NCBI GenBank assembly: GCA_902792435.1 | Contig: CADAZN010000001.1 | Span: 186,001-250,000, forward strand | Length of the DNA: 64,000 bases | DNA from: an uncultured Bacteroidales bacterium | Lineage (GTDB): Bacteria; Bacteroidota; Bacteroidia; Bacteroidales; Muribaculaceae | Direction of reading: 5' to 3' | In this document: positions 1-9,002 of the stretch, piece by piece | Position numbering within the stretch: position 1 is the stretch's first letter | How the letters are laid out: each line of letters begins with the position of its first letter | Position numbers and translations under genes: made by a program | The notes under the pieces: generated by a model | The model's database searches: none | What the model was told of the DNA's origin: nothing | Seen by the model: the letters and a program-made list of their open reading frames with translations, nothing else

Positions 1-3000
1 TTCATCGAACCATTCCATCAACATTTCATCATGTTTGATAGTATTTATCAACTCGCGAAATTGGTTTTCATTCCAGTAATCAGAATCGTTAAACAAACCA
101 TTTATAATTCCATATGCAAGAGCATGGTCAAAGTCCTTAGCTGTTTTAACAAGAGCTAACAACTCATGCATTCTAACTCCCTCGTCTTTCAGTGAACCAC
201 TCGCATCGGGTATGCTAATATGTACTGGCATAGCAGTACTGGACACATAGTAGTTAGACATGTGATGAACTGCATCCTCCTCCTGGTCAACTTGAGCGAC
301 ATCAACTGAGGGGGCACCCATGGAATATGTGATTACCTCCCAATCAATGGGATTGGTATTCTCATCTTCATTTAATTGGCCAGCGAATGGTTTATCATTT
401 TCTTTAATTCCCAAATCGGTAGCCTCATCACGAAGAGCAAAATTATATAACAATTGTCCCACTCCATTTACAGCATTCAGCATGGGGTGGTTATCCATTT
501 CTTTCTCCTTAACTGGAGCAAAAACATGTAATTCTTCTTTAGGTCGAGTAAGAGCCACATAAAGTTTATTCATGTTGTCAATTAGCGACTTCTCTTCCTC
601 TTCGTCCAAAACATCATCTAACAATGATGCGGAACGCAAGATATCAGGATTAACAGGGATTAGAGGTGGCACGACATCCTTGTTTGTGCTACCAATATCC
701 TCTATAGGGCCAGCACTTAGCCAGTCATCTCTTTTTATCCAGAAGATTTTGTCGGCTGTAATCAAGTCCCAATCAGCAAATGGAACAATCACACATTTAA
801 ACTCTAATCCTTTGGACTTATGAATAGTCATAACATTCACTGCATTAGCATCAGCAGGCGAGCTAACAGCAATTTTATCACACTTATCGTCCCAAAACTG
901 GAGGAATTCCCTCACCGTACCACCATTGTGTTGACGTGTGAAATCAAGAACTACATTCATGAATGCCATCAAGAAAGAATTCTCTATCTTCAAATTAGAA
1001 GAACCTTGAGAAGGGAGAATATACTTAGCAATTATTTTGTCAACAATATTCACTAAACTAGTGAGCTGGCAGGTTGGGTCAGGCATGACTTCCTGAGCTA
1101 TCTTGTTGTATAAGTCCAATCTTTGCTCAATCGTGAGAGACTCATTCTCAACAAAATCATTCTCAAAACAATCAAGAAGGATGTTACCTGTATCGCACTT
1201 TTGGTCAACAAACTGAATAACAGCCTCAAAATCATGAAGAATCTTATAAAGCCTCTGTTCCGAGACACGTTTTTTCAAGAAATAAGCGATAGGACTGTCA
1301 TCAGCTGAAGAATCATCTTTATCAATATCATCAAGCTGATATTGAGACAATTCCAAGAACCTGAGAACACTTATAATCATCCTTATCGATGGCGAGTTTT
1401 TAAGCAATAATGACTCTGAAGATATGATATCGATGTGATTAGGATGACTGTCGCTTCCCAGTGAATCGTTATATTCCAGAAGATATTCAACTATCTCATT
1501 GCCCTCTTTTCTTGTATTAACCAACAGAGCAATATCTTTCATCGCAAATCCTCTCCTTCGCAGTGAATTAATGAAATCAGGAAGCACCGTGATAATTTGT
1601 CGCCTCATGCCTTTCTCATTACCACCTTTATAAGGAACCACATTAATCGTCACAAAACCATCCTTATCATTCTTAAACTGCTTTTGCGATATATTTTTAT
1701 AAGTAAGACATAATGAACTATACTTTGGCAAGTCCTTTTTATAATCTCCAATAACAGCATTGAATAACGCATTATTGAAATTGACAATATCGGGAAAACT
1801 TCGGTAGTTAGTATCAAGATGCGCAGTAGTTGAACTTAAATCTTTTTCCAATTCATCACGCAGCATACTTGGATCACTGTTTCGGAACCTGTAGATTGAC
1901 TGTTTCTCGTCACCGATAATCAGATTGCTGTTAGCACGCGCAATGCTCTCTTCCAAGAGAGGCTTAAAATTATTGTATTGCTTACGACTAGTATCTTGGA
2001 ACTCGTCTATCATGTAGTTGTTGAATACTGTGCCTGCATGCTCATATATAAAAGAGGCACCACAGTCAAGAGCTTTGCTTATCAACTCATTAGTGTCGGC
2101 AATCATGATGCTATTAGTATCCATGCGATACTGGACCAGTTTCTCATCAATTTTTCCGAGCAATCCTAAGTACCATATGTTATCTATAACATTTTTCAGA
2201 AAGACCATCAAATTGTAGTGCTCAAAGGTCTCTTGCAATAGTTTACGGAAAGTCTCACACTTCTTATCGTCAACAAATCCTGGACGCTCACGATAAGCTT
2301 TCAGCAACACCCGGCTCCTTAAGGCATCGTCTTCTTGTGAATAGCTTATGAGAGTTTTCACTGAGCTTTTGTTATCGAACGGTGACATGTCACCGCTACA
2401 TATTTTATGCATAGGCGACCTTCTGTTGACACAAGCAGGTTCAATACCACAGTGTTCCAGGAATTCCTTAATTGCATTCTGGGAGTCTTTATAGCTATTC
2501 TCTCTTAACAACTTCCTTTGCAAAAGTTGCTTTTTAAACTGTAACACCTTAGAATTGCCATTACCCGAGCCAATATCGCTCAAGTAGCTAACGACTTCCT
2601 GATGATGATCTCTAAAGAACTCCTTATATATAATTTTTGCAAATTTCCTTAGATTATCGCTACTGCTTTTTCCAAAGAAATTCCATGTTTTCTTATTAGA
2701 AATATTATCCCTAATATACTCTTTAACCCATTCGTTAATTGCACCATGTTTTTTATCGACACCTCCAAGGTCGGCCAGGAAATCATGAACAGCAACTCCA
2801 GTAGCATAATCCTCATCAAGCTCTAGGTCATAATTATAGTCACGGTCGAGTTCTCGTGCAAAATTACGCAAGATGCCCTGAAAGAAAGAATCGATGGTAC
2901 TCACGTTGAATGCACCATAATCAAACAAAATGGCGCTTAATGCCCTCCTTGCTGCTTGTTCCACCTCGTCAATGCTGTTATTGGGGAACATTATTTTGAA

Positions 3001-3282
3001 ATCATCAACATAATCGCCTTCACCTTTACCAAGCTTATATAGCTGAATTATGATGCGCTCCTTCATCTCATTAGTAGCCTTATTGGTAAAGGTTATAGCA
3101 AGAATGTGACGATGATAGTCGAGCACCTGTCTTATCTTGAAGCACGATAATTTTTTTCCTTCCCCATCAGTCTTGTCACCAATAGGAACACCTATCAAAT
3201 TGGCTATATATGTTCTAGCCAGCGCATAGGTTTTACCTGAGCCTGCCGACGCCTTAATTATATTGACACCTGTTGGGTTCAT
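1..3282 (-). CDS. AddA/UvrD-family ATP-dependent helicase(-nuclease), 3' end beyond window
   Basis: I read an uninterrupted reverse frame of 1094 codons from ATG at 3282 to the window edge. It shows the superfamily-1 helicase motifs in order: P-loop SAGSGKT near residues 12-18, ITFTNKAT (motif Ia) near 63, DEFQDTS (motif II) at about 426, IGDEKQSIYRFR (motif III) near 455, MTIHKSKGLEF (motif V) near 820 and LYVALTRPKEELHVF (motif VI) near 910. The family unwinds and resects double-strand breaks for RecA-dependent repair. AddA proteins end in a PD-(D/E)XK nuclease domain, which would lie left of position 1 and cannot be confirmed. The start lies 12 bases after the SUI1-family gene, so they are probably co-transcribed. 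An AddB-like partner is expected further left but is not visible. Confidence 0.88.
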   Translation of the reverse strand, partial: MNPTGVNIIKASAGSGKTYALARTYIANLIGVPIGDKTDGEGKKLSCFKIRQVLDYHRHILAITFTNKATNEMKERIIIQLYKLGKGEGDYVDDFKIMFPNNSIDEVEQAARRALSAILFDYGAFNVSTIDSFFQGILRNFARELDRDYNYDLELDEDYATGVAVHDFLADLGGVDKKHGAINEWVKEYIRDNISNKKTWNFFGKSSSDNLRKFAKIIYKEFFRDHHQEVVSYLSDIGSGNGNSKVLQFKKQLLQRKLLRENSYKDSQNAIKEFLEHCGIEPACVNRRSPMHKICSGDMSPFDNKSSVKTLISYSQEDDALRSRVLLKAYRERPGFVDDKKCETFRKLLQETFEHYNLMVFLKNVIDNIWYLGLLGKIDEKLVQYRMDTNSIMIADTNELISKALDCGASFIYEHAGTVFNNYMIDEFQDTSRKQYNNFKPLLEESIARANSNLIIGDEKQSIYRFRNSDPSMLRDELEKDLSSTTAHLDTNYRSFPDIVNFNNALFNAVIGDYKKDLPKYSSLCLTYKNISQKQFKNDKDGFVTINVVPYKGGNEKGMRRQIITVLPDFINSLRRRGFAMKDIALLVNTRKEGNEIVEYLLEYNDSLGSDSHPNHIDIISSESLLLKNSPSIRMIISVLRFLELSQYQLDDIDKDDSSADDSPIAYFLKKRVSEQRLYKILHDFEAVIQFVDQKCDTGNILLDCFENDFVENESLTIEQRLDLYNKIAQEVMPDPTCQLTSLVNIVDKIIAKYILPSQGSSNLKIENSFLMAFMNVVLDFTRQHNGGTVREFLQFWDDKCDKIAVSSPADANAVNVMTIHKSKGLEFKCVIVPFADWDLITADKIFWIKRDDWLSAGPIEDIGSTNKDVVPPLIPVNPDILRSASLLDDVLDEEEEKSLIDNMNKLYVALTRPKEELHVFAPVKEKEMDNHPMLNAVNGVGQLLYNFALRDEATDLGIKENDKPFAGQLNEDENTNPIDWEVITYSMGAPSVDVAQVDQEEDAVHHMSNYYVSSTAMPVHISIPDASGSLKDEGVRMHELLALVKTAKDFDHALAYGIINGLFNDSDYWNENQFRELINTIKHDEMLMEWFDE

Positions 3283-3294
3283 TTATTTATATAA

Positions 3295-3648
3295 TTATAT
3301 GATTCTTGCTTTATATCCTTTTTCTTTCAAAAAGTCGAGCACCTTGTCACGCTTATCACCTTGAATCAGTATCTCCCCGCCTCTCGCTGAGCCACCAACT
3401 CCACATGCACGTTTCAGTTCAGCAGCCAACATCTTGAGATTATCATCATCCATTACAAGATTAGCAACAATAGTCGCTTTCTTGCCGTTACGTCCTTTTT
3501 TGTCAAGAATAATGTCAATCATCTTCTTGCCTTGCTGCTCAAGAGCCGACATAGCTGGTTGCACGTTATCGACCGAAGGCTCTTCGGTCACATCGGGTGT
3601 AATATTAAACGCTGCTCCTAACACCGACTTCCAGTCATTATTATCCAT
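3295..3648 (-). CDS. SUI1/eIF1-family translation factor (YciH-like)
   Basis: This 117-residue protein carries a C-terminal SUI1 fold. The signature runs from about residue 45 to the end: basic DKKGRNGKKATIV, then the glycine-rich GVGGSARGGEILIQGD, then a terminal helix and short strand. The family resembles eukaryotic initiation factor 1, and E. coli YciH is linked to start-site fidelity and stress. The role in Bacteroidetes is not firmly known. The N-terminal 40 residues are acidic and look disordered. It is the first gene of a probable two-gene unit with the downstream helicase, with a TATATTTG box about 65 bases upstream. Confidence 0.85.
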   Translation of the reverse strand: MDNNDWKSVLGAAFNITPDVTEEPSVDNVQPAMSALEQQGKKMIDIILDKKGRNGKKATIVANLVMDDDNLKMLAAELKRACGVGGSARGGEILIQGDKRDKVLDFLKEKGYKARII

Positions 3649-3712
3649 ATTCCTAATTTATTATTGAAAAAGATTCAAGTACGAATGCCCCAAAATGCAA
3701 TTGCGAGCACTA

Positions 3713-3720
3713 CAAATATA
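3713..3720 (-). promoter_or_regulatory. Putative -7 box for the SUI1-family gene
   Basis: Read on the minus strand this is TATATTTG, matching the Bacteroidetes TAnnTTTG consensus, 65 bases before the start codon. No clear TTG was seen at the -33 spacing. Confidence 0.42.
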
Positions 3721-3795
3721 ATAATTATTTTTGAGTTCTTGCGTGTAATTTCAACTTTTTTTTCGCTCAGTATGTTTTTATTGGAAAATTCTGTG

Positions 3796-3803
3796 TAAAT
3801 TTG
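3796..3803 (+). promoter_or_regulatory. Putative -7 box for nusB operon
   Basis: TAAATTTG matches the TAnnTTTG consensus about 70 bases before the nusB start. A possible structured leader follows: GGGG at 3817-3820 can pair with CCCC at 3846-3849, enclosing a perfect 5-bp CGTGA/TCACG stem (3828-3832 with 3838-3842). No good -33 TTG was seen. Confidence 0.5.
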
Positions 3804-3871
3804 TAGATTAAAAATTGGGGTAGCATTCGTGAGCCATTCACGTCTCCCCTACTAATAAGCTATTATACAAA

Positions 3872-4804
3872 ATGATAAATCGAGTTTTGATAAGAATTAA
3901 GGTGGTGCAGATGTATTACAATTTCATGCTCACTCGCGAAGTAAAGTCACTGGCAATGGCCAGAGACGAGTTAAAACAAAGTTTTGATAAGTCTTACGAA
4001 CTATACAACTACCTTCTCAAGCTTATCATAGATCTCACCGACCTAGAAGACCGTAATCTTGATGAAGCTAAACACAAGTTCCTGCCATCGCACGAAGATT
4101 TGAATCCTAACCCTAAATTCATTGACAACGAACTTGTTGAAGCTCTCAGGAACAACGAGCAACTTCAATATTATATCAAAGAACACAATCTCACATGGCG
4201 TGACAATGAGATATTCTTGAAGCTGATTTTGAACAAGATACAAAACAGCTCTTTCTATAATGAATACATGGAAAGTGGAATTAGCGATTTAGCAAGCGAC
4301 TGCGACCTGTGGAGGCAGTTGTTCCGCCATATCCTCATCGATGACGAAGACCTTCTTGAGGAATTGGAGAACCAGTCGGTTTACTGGTCAATCGATGATC
4401 TGGACTTTATGAGCCAGTTTGTCATCAAGACAATAAAACGCATTGGCGATGGAGACGAGTTCCCTATTATGCCACAGTTCAAGGATGAGGAAGACAGCGA
4501 GTTTGGCGACAAGCTCTTCACTTGTGCTGTTGAACAAGAAGAATTGAATACAGCCACCATCAACAAATTCATCGACTCTCGCCATTGGGATGCTCAGCGT
4601 ATCGCACTAATTGACCGAGTGATATTGCTTGTAGCGCTTGCCGAAGTACGCAGTTTTGAGAATATCCCCACCACCGTTACACTTAACGAATACATTGAGA
4701 TAGCAAAAACGTTCAGCACACCCAGCAGTTCGTCATTTGTTAATGGTGTACTTCATGCTGCGATACGTGACATGAAAAACAACAACATTATTGTTAAACC
4801 ATAA
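3872..4804 (+). CDS. nusB: Transcription antitermination factor NusB
   Basis: The 310-residue protein has the long NusB form usual in Bacteroidetes. A helical N-terminal half opens with the NusB-like RIKVVQMYY segment, and the classic fold occupies roughly residues 195-305. The conserved core there includes DSRHWDAQRIALIDRVILLVA and the stretch from NEYIEIAKTF to SSSFVNGVLHA. NusB with NusE (S10) forms the boxA-binding part of the rRNA antitermination complex. It is the first gene of a nusB-yajC-ybbR-coaE unit. yajC starts 29 bases after its stop. E. coli NusB is about 140 residues, so the N-terminal half is an extension specific to this lineage. Confidence 0.93.
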   Translation: MINRVLIRIKVVQMYYNFMLTREVKSLAMARDELKQSFDKSYELYNYLLKLIIDLTDLEDRNLDEAKHKFLPSHEDLNPNPKFIDNELVEALRNNEQLQYYIKEHNLTWRDNEIFLKLILNKIQNSSFYNEYMESGISDLASDCDLWRQLFRHILIDDEDLLEELENQSVYWSIDDLDFMSQFVIKTIKRIGDGDEFPIMPQFKDEEDSEFGDKLFTCAVEQEELNTATINKFIDSRHWDAQRIALIDRVILLVALAEVRSFENIPTTVTLNEYIEIAKTFSTPSSSSFVNGVLHAAIRDMKNNNIIVKP

Positions 4805-4833
4805 ATATTATTCACAATAAAATTGACACTATT

Positions 4834-5169
4834 ATGTTAAACTTAATTTTACTTCAGTCGGGTGCTGCCCCACAAGGCAACGGCATGTTCAGCATCTTGA
4901 TGATTGTTGCTCTTATTGCCATCTTCTATTTCTTCATGATAAGACCACAGAGCAAGAAACAAAAAGAAATCAAACAATTCCGCGATGCAATGCAAAAAGG
5001 TGACAAAGTCACAACAGCTGGTGGTATCCATGGAAAGATTAAAGAAATCAAGGATAATGTAATTATTCTTCAAATAGACGACAACGTTAAAATCACTGTA
5101 GATAAGGCAATGGTTTATCCATCGGCTAATGATGCAGTAGAAAGCGGTGCCGATATAAAGAACAATTGA
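4834..5169 (+). CDS. yajC: Preprotein translocase accessory subunit YajC
   Basis: This 111-residue protein has a single transmembrane helix at about residues 19-36, followed by RPQSKKQKEIKQF and the conserved GDKVTTAGGIHGKI motif. These are the hallmarks of YajC, the small inner-membrane subunit that associates with SecDF and SecYEG. A short acidic, presumably cytoplasmic tail ends the protein. It sits between nusB and the YbbR-domain gene in an arrangement common in Bacteroidetes. Confidence 0.95.
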   Translation: MLNLILLQSGAAPQGNGMFSILMIVALIAIFYFFMIRPQSKKQKEIKQFRDAMQKGDKVTTAGGIHGKIKEIKDNVIILQIDDNVKITVDKAMVYPSANDAVESGADIKNN

Positions 5170-5235
5170 TATAGAACTATCCCAAATATGAAGGGGTGTA
5201 TTTGAGCGCCCCTTCATATATATAGCATAAGTGAC

Positions 5236-6219
5236 ATGAGCTGGTTGAGCGACAAGTTAAAAAACATAAAGCCTTCGTTGCGGAGGCTGACGAGCAAGGA
5301 TACAGCCTTGTTCCTGTTTTTTGTTGTCATGGCAGCAGCATTCTGGATGTTGCTAACGTTCAACACCCAGATGACACACGATGTCACAGTAAAACTTAAG
5401 GTTAAGAAGCCAACGAATGTCACTCTACTCCAAGAGCTTCCAGAAACCTTTGTCGTCACAGTTAAAGACCGTGGAACCGCATTTCTTAAATCCTATTTCC
5501 ATTCTTCACCATCAATTGAGATAGACTTCAACAAATACTATGATGAGAAAACACACAGCATGATAGTCACTCCATCGCAACTAGCTAGCGAGGTGCGTAA
5601 AGTTTTCAGGCGTGAAGCTTCACTCATCAAGATTTCCCCCGACTCTTTTAACGTCAAATACACTACCCTACCTGGCAAAAAAGTCCCTGTAAACTGGGAA
5701 GAAAACCTAAAAAGCATTACCACCGATCGCCAATATGTGATCAATCCAGAAGAAGTGAGAACCGATCCTGATTCAGTTATTGTTTACAGCCAAGATCGTG
5801 CTACCCTACAAAACATAACTGAAGTAGATATTGCCACAGTAGAGGTTGACAACCTTACTACCTCTCTCGACAAAAAGGTGCTAATAAAAACAATCAACAA
5901 TGTTCGCGCCATCCCCAACAAGGTCACTCTGCACGTAGCAGTAGAGCCCCTAATCAAGAAGGAACAAGAAGTGACAATATCAGTAAGAAACCAACCTTAC
6001 GGCATAAATGTTTTACTATTTCCCAAATCGGTTAAAGTAAGTTATTTGCTCCCTCAGAGCAAGTATCAGTCACCACCAACCCTCACTGTCGTAGCCGACT
6101 ATAACGATATAGACATGAGTTCAAAGAAAGTTAACATCAAGGTTGGTGAGGTGTCGGGCGCCTATAGCAATGTGATAATAGCTACCGATAGCGTGGATTA
6201 TGTAATAGAACGATTCTAG
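5236..6219 (+). CDS. YbbR-like domain protein, membrane anchored
   Basis: The 327-residue protein has an N-terminal transmembrane helix (about residues 24-41) after a positively charged cytoplasmic start. The rest is extracytoplasmic and beta-rich. YbbR-type repeats are recognisable from segments such as VTVKLKVKKPTN and the stretch near PNKVTLHVAVEPL. In Firmicutes YbbR/CdaR regulates the diadenylate cyclase CdaA, but no CdaA gene lies beside it here, so that role is not implied. The coaE start lies 7 bases after its stop, supporting translational coupling. Its function in Bacteroidetes is unknown. Confidence 0.83.
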   Translation: MSWLSDKLKNIKPSLRRLTSKDTALFLFFVVMAAAFWMLLTFNTQMTHDVTVKLKVKKPTNVTLLQELPETFVVTVKDRGTAFLKSYFHSSPSIEIDFNKYYDEKTHSMIVTPSQLASEVRKVFRREASLIKISPDSFNVKYTTLPGKKVPVNWEENLKSITTDRQYVINPEEVRTDPDSVIVYSQDRATLQNITEVDIATVEVDNLTTSLDKKVLIKTINNVRAIPNKVTLHVAVEPLIKKEQEVTISVRNQPYGINVLLFPKSVKVSYLLPQSKYQSPPTLTVVADYNDIDMSSKKVNIKVGEVSGAYSNVIIATDSVDYVIERF

Positions 6220-6226
6220 ATTAGCA

Positions 6227-6811
6227 ATGAAAAAAGCAAAATTAATCGCCATCACCGGAGGAATTGGGGCTGGTAAAAGTGTTGTGTCGTCGATTCTGCG
6301 AACTGCAGGATATGGTGTGTATGACTGCGACCAAAGAGCTCGCGAGCTAATGAACACCCTTCCAAGTATAAAAGATGCTCTTATAGAGAGATTTTCTCCA
6401 GAGATTTACATTAACGGTGAACTAAACCGAAAACTTCTAAGCGACATCATCTTTAATGATTCAGAAGCGTTGATATTTGTCAACAATATAGTCCACCCCC
6501 AAGTGAGAGAGGATATCATGCTATGGTTCTCAAAACAAGAAATAGACATTTCATTTGTAGAAACAGCAATATTAAAAGAAGGAGGTATTGACAAGATGGT
6601 AGATAGTGTTTGGAATGTTACCGCTCCACTAGAGACACGCATCAAACGAGTGATGGCTCGTAATGGTATTCCACGAGAAAAGGTCATTGAGCGCATCAAC
6701 TCACAGCAAACTGATTTAGATTGCGATAGAGATAGAATTGTTGAGATTGTCAATGATGGTACAACCGCCCTACTTCCTCAAATTTTCCAAGTCCTAAAGA
6801 AAGATTCATAA
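6227..6811 (+). CDS. coaE: Dephospho-CoA kinase
   Basis: At 194 residues this has standard CoaE length. The P-loop GGIGAGKS is at residues 11-18, followed by the YDCDQRARELM segment (the DxD-type substrate region) and the lid region with TRIKRVMARNG and a C-terminal QQTDLDCDRDRI stretch. The enzyme phosphorylates the ribose 3'-hydroxyl of dephospho-CoA using ATP, the last step of coenzyme A synthesis, in the cytoplasm. It ends the nusB-yajC-ybbR-coaE operon. The next gene, tsf, is convergent. Confidence 0.95.
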   Translation: MKKAKLIAITGGIGAGKSVVSSILRTAGYGVYDCDQRARELMNTLPSIKDALIERFSPEIYINGELNRKLLSDIIFNDSEALIFVNNIVHPQVREDIMLWFSKQEIDISFVETAILKEGGIDKMVDSVWNVTAPLETRIKRVMARNGIPREKVIERINSQQTDLDCDRDRIVEIVNDGTTALLPQIFQVLKKDS

Positions 6812-6839
6812 CACTTTGAGACAAATATAGCTCAAATTA

Positions 6840-6886
6840 ACCAAGATAAAAAAGAAAGGGAAGCTTCACCAAAGTGAAACTTCCCT
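6840..6886 (-). terminator. Rho-independent terminator of the tsf operon
   Basis: Arms GGGAAGCTTCAC (6858-6869) and GTGAAACTTCCC (6874-6885) pair with one wobble around a 4-base loop. On the minus strand the stem is followed by CCCTTTCTTTTTT-like sequence, and it lies just after the tsf stop. coaE transcription may end here as well. Confidence 0.75.
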
Positions 6887-6917
6887 CTACTTCATTTATT
6901 TAATCTACTAACCTTAA

Positions 6918-7913
6918 TTAATCGGCATTGAGATTCACACGCTTGAGGTCGGTAGCAATGAGACCCTTTTGAGCCTTGTCGAGGAACATAGCAATAGTCA
7001 TGCCCTTCTCCTCACTAGCCTCATACTCTTGCTCCATGAGAATGTTCTCTTTGTAGAACTTCTCCATGCGGCCTTTAACGATGTTCTGGATCATCTGCTC
7101 AGGCATGCTCTTAAGCTTAGCGTCGGCAGTGTCGGCCATAAGCTTTTTAGCATCCTCTACCTGCTCGGGAGTCATATAACCCTTGCGAACGGCTTCGTCC
7201 TGATGCTCCTCGGTAGCGCAGTAGTAAGGATTGAAACCAGCCTTCTTCAAAGCGTTCTCAACAGCCTTCTGCACTTGCTCGCTCTTAGTCTTCTCGATAG
7301 CGATGCTAGTTTCCTCATCGATAACGTTCTGAGGAATCTGATTGCGGTTGGCGGCAGCTGGACGCATAGCAGCAACCTGCATAGCAACAGCTTTACCAAT
7401 CTCCTCGCTAACAGGAGCGTTGAAAGCAACGAGAGTCGAGAGCTTCTTGTTGAAGTGGTTGTAACCAGCGATACCGTCGGCCTCGATGCACTCATAAGCA
7501 CCAAGCTCCATCTTCTCGCCAGTGATACCGCTGAGAGCAGTAATGTGCTCTGCTACAGTAGCACCGTCGAAGGTGAAGTTCTTGAGCTCCTCGAGATTTT
7601 GCACCTTAGCAGCAACAGCCTCGTCGAGAATGCGATTAGCGAGAGTGACAAATTTCTCGGTACCAGCCACAGGCTCAGTCTCGCACTTAAGTGCTACGAT
7701 AGCACCAAAGTTACCAACAACCTTGCACTTGGCAATACCCTCGGCAGCAGTGCGGTCGCCACGCTTAGCAGCGATAGCCTGACCACGCTTGCGGATGATT
7801 TCCACAGCCTTGTCCATATCATTCCCGGCCTCGATGAGTGCCTTCTTGCAGTCAACCATACCAGCGTTGGTGATCTCGCGCAATTTCTTTATGTCATTAA
7901 TAGAAACAGCCAT
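6918..7913 (-). CDS. tsf: Translation elongation factor Ts
   Basis: The 331-residue protein starts with the UBA-like N-terminal domain of EF-Ts: the conserved pattern KKLREITNAGMVDCKKAL at about residues 9-26, then KAVEIIRKRG. EF-Ts catalyses GDP release from EF-Tu. The core domain includes the CETEPVA stretch near residue 77 that lies close to EF-Tu in known complexes. It follows rpsB after 51 bases, the near-universal rpsB-tsf order, and a terminator follows. Its codon use is strongly biased, as expected for a highly expressed gene; this leaves long spurious antisense frames. Confidence 0.97.
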   Translation of the reverse strand: MAVSINDIKKLREITNAGMVDCKKALIEAGNDMDKAVEIIRKRGQAIAAKRGDRTAAEGIAKCKVVGNFGAIVALKCETEPVAGTEKFVTLANRILDEAVAAKVQNLEELKNFTFDGATVAEHITALSGITGEKMELGAYECIEADGIAGYNHFNKKLSTLVAFNAPVSEEIGKAVAMQVAAMRPAAANRNQIPQNVIDEETSIAIEKTKSEQVQKAVENALKKAGFNPYYCATEEHQDEAVRKGYMTPEQVEDAKKLMADTADAKLKSMPEQMIQNIVKGRMEKFYKENILMEQEYEASEEKGMTIAMFLDKAQKGLIATDLKRVNLNAD

Positions 7914-7964
7914 AATAGAATTCTAAAAGTTATTAATTAAATAAATTGTTTGTTTTACTCTTTG

Positions 7965-8840
7965 TTACTCAGCTTTGGGCTCTTCAGCCTTAGTCTCCTC
8001 AGCTTTGGGTTCCTCGGCCTTTGGCTCCTCAACCTTAGCCTCTTCCTCTGCCTTAGGTTCCTCGGCTACGCGGCTGCGACGAACGCGAGTGCGACGTGGC
8101 TTAGCCTCGGCCTCAGCCTCAACAGCCTCATCCTTGTTGTCAATCTTCTCAATCTTGCGCTCCTCAAGACCTTCTTTGATGGCCTCGCAAACGGTGTTCA
8201 AGATGATATCGATAGACTTTGAAGCGTCATCGTTAGCAGGAATCACGAAGTCCACATTGTCGGGATTGCTGTTAGTATCAACAATACCAAATACTGGAAT
8301 ACCCAGGCGGTTAGCCTCGGCAACAGCAATGTGCTCTTTCATTACATCAACTACAAAGAGAGCCGAAGGCAGACGGTTAAGGTCGGCAATCGAACCAAGG
8401 TTCTTCTCAAGCTTAGCACGCTGACGAGTGATTTGAAGGCGCTCTCTCTTAGACATGTTGTCGAAAGTGCCATCGGTAGTCATCTTATCGATAGCCGCCA
8501 TCTTCTTCACAGCCTTGCGAATAGTTGGGAAGTTAGTAAGCATACCGCCTGGCCAGCGCTCAATCACGTATGGCATACCAACCGAAGTAGCGCGGTCACA
8601 TACCACTTGTTTTGCTTGCTTCTTGGTTGCAACGAAGAGAACCTTCTTGCCTTCCTTAGCAATGTTTTTGAGAGCAGCGGCAGCTTCTTCAAGCTTAGCC
8701 TGAGTTTTGTAAAGGTCGATGATGTGAATGCCATTACGCTCCATAAAGATGTAAGGAGCCATAGCAGGATTCCATTTACGTTTGAGGTGACCAAAGTGAC
8801 AAGTAGCGTCGAGCAATTGGTCAAAATTAGGTGTTTGCAT
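7965..8840 (-). CDS. rpsB: 30S ribosomal protein S2 with a long charged tail
   Basis: Residues 1-237 are a normal S2: MQTPNFDQLLDATCHFGH at the start, then KRKWNPAMAPYIF and GIPVFGIVDTNSNPD. S2 binds the head-platform junction of the small subunit near S1. The last 54 residues are an extension made of an arginine-rich patch (PRRTRVRRSR) followed by repeated EEPKA/EETKA units. Many bacterial S2 proteins stop near 240-260 residues, so this tail is long and looks repeat-expanded. The gene precedes tsf. A 160-base gap separates it from rpsI, in which no clear promoter was seen. Confidence 0.96.
   Translation of the reverse strand: MQTPNFDQLLDATCHFGHLKRKWNPAMAPYIFMERNGIHIIDLYKTQAKLEEAAAALKNIAKEGKKVLFVATKKQAKQVVCDRATSVGMPYVIERWPGGMLTNFPTIRKAVKKMAAIDKMTTDGTFDNMSKRERLQITRQRAKLEKNLGSIADLNRLPSALFVVDVMKEHIAVAEANRLGIPVFGIVDTNSNPDNVDFVIPANDDASKSIDIILNTVCEAIKEGLEERKIEKIDNKDEAVEAEAEAKPRRTRVRRSRVAEEPKAEEEAKVEEPKAEEPKAEETKAEEPKAE
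7968..8129 (-). repeat. Repetitive C-terminal tail coding region of rpsB
   Basis: This codes S2 residues 238-291. An EAEAEAK segment and a basic patch are followed by five to six imperfect EEPKA-like units with 5- and 6-codon spacing. It is low-complexity coding sequence and may vary in length between strains. Confidence 0.7.
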
Positions 8841-9002
8841 TTTAAATTTTGATTTTGTTTACGTTCAACTTAAAACAACTGCATAGTAGCCAATAGAACG
8901 ACTTAAGAATGAATGTGTAAACGTCGCTTATGAGTCTATGCAATTTGGATACTAAACTCTGATAACGAATTCCAGAGCAAGGAGTTGAATATTGTAAAAA
9001 TA

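Noticed and set aside
6969..7940. Long open frame on the strand opposite tsf
   Set aside because: It mirrors the highly biased codons of tsf, begins before no promoter and has Leu/Ser-rich sequence typical of antisense frames.
8841..9002. Ribosomal leader or regulatory RNA between rpsI and rpsB
   Set aside because: The 160-base gap is longer than usual in such an operon, but I could not find a convincing stem structure or promoter in it.
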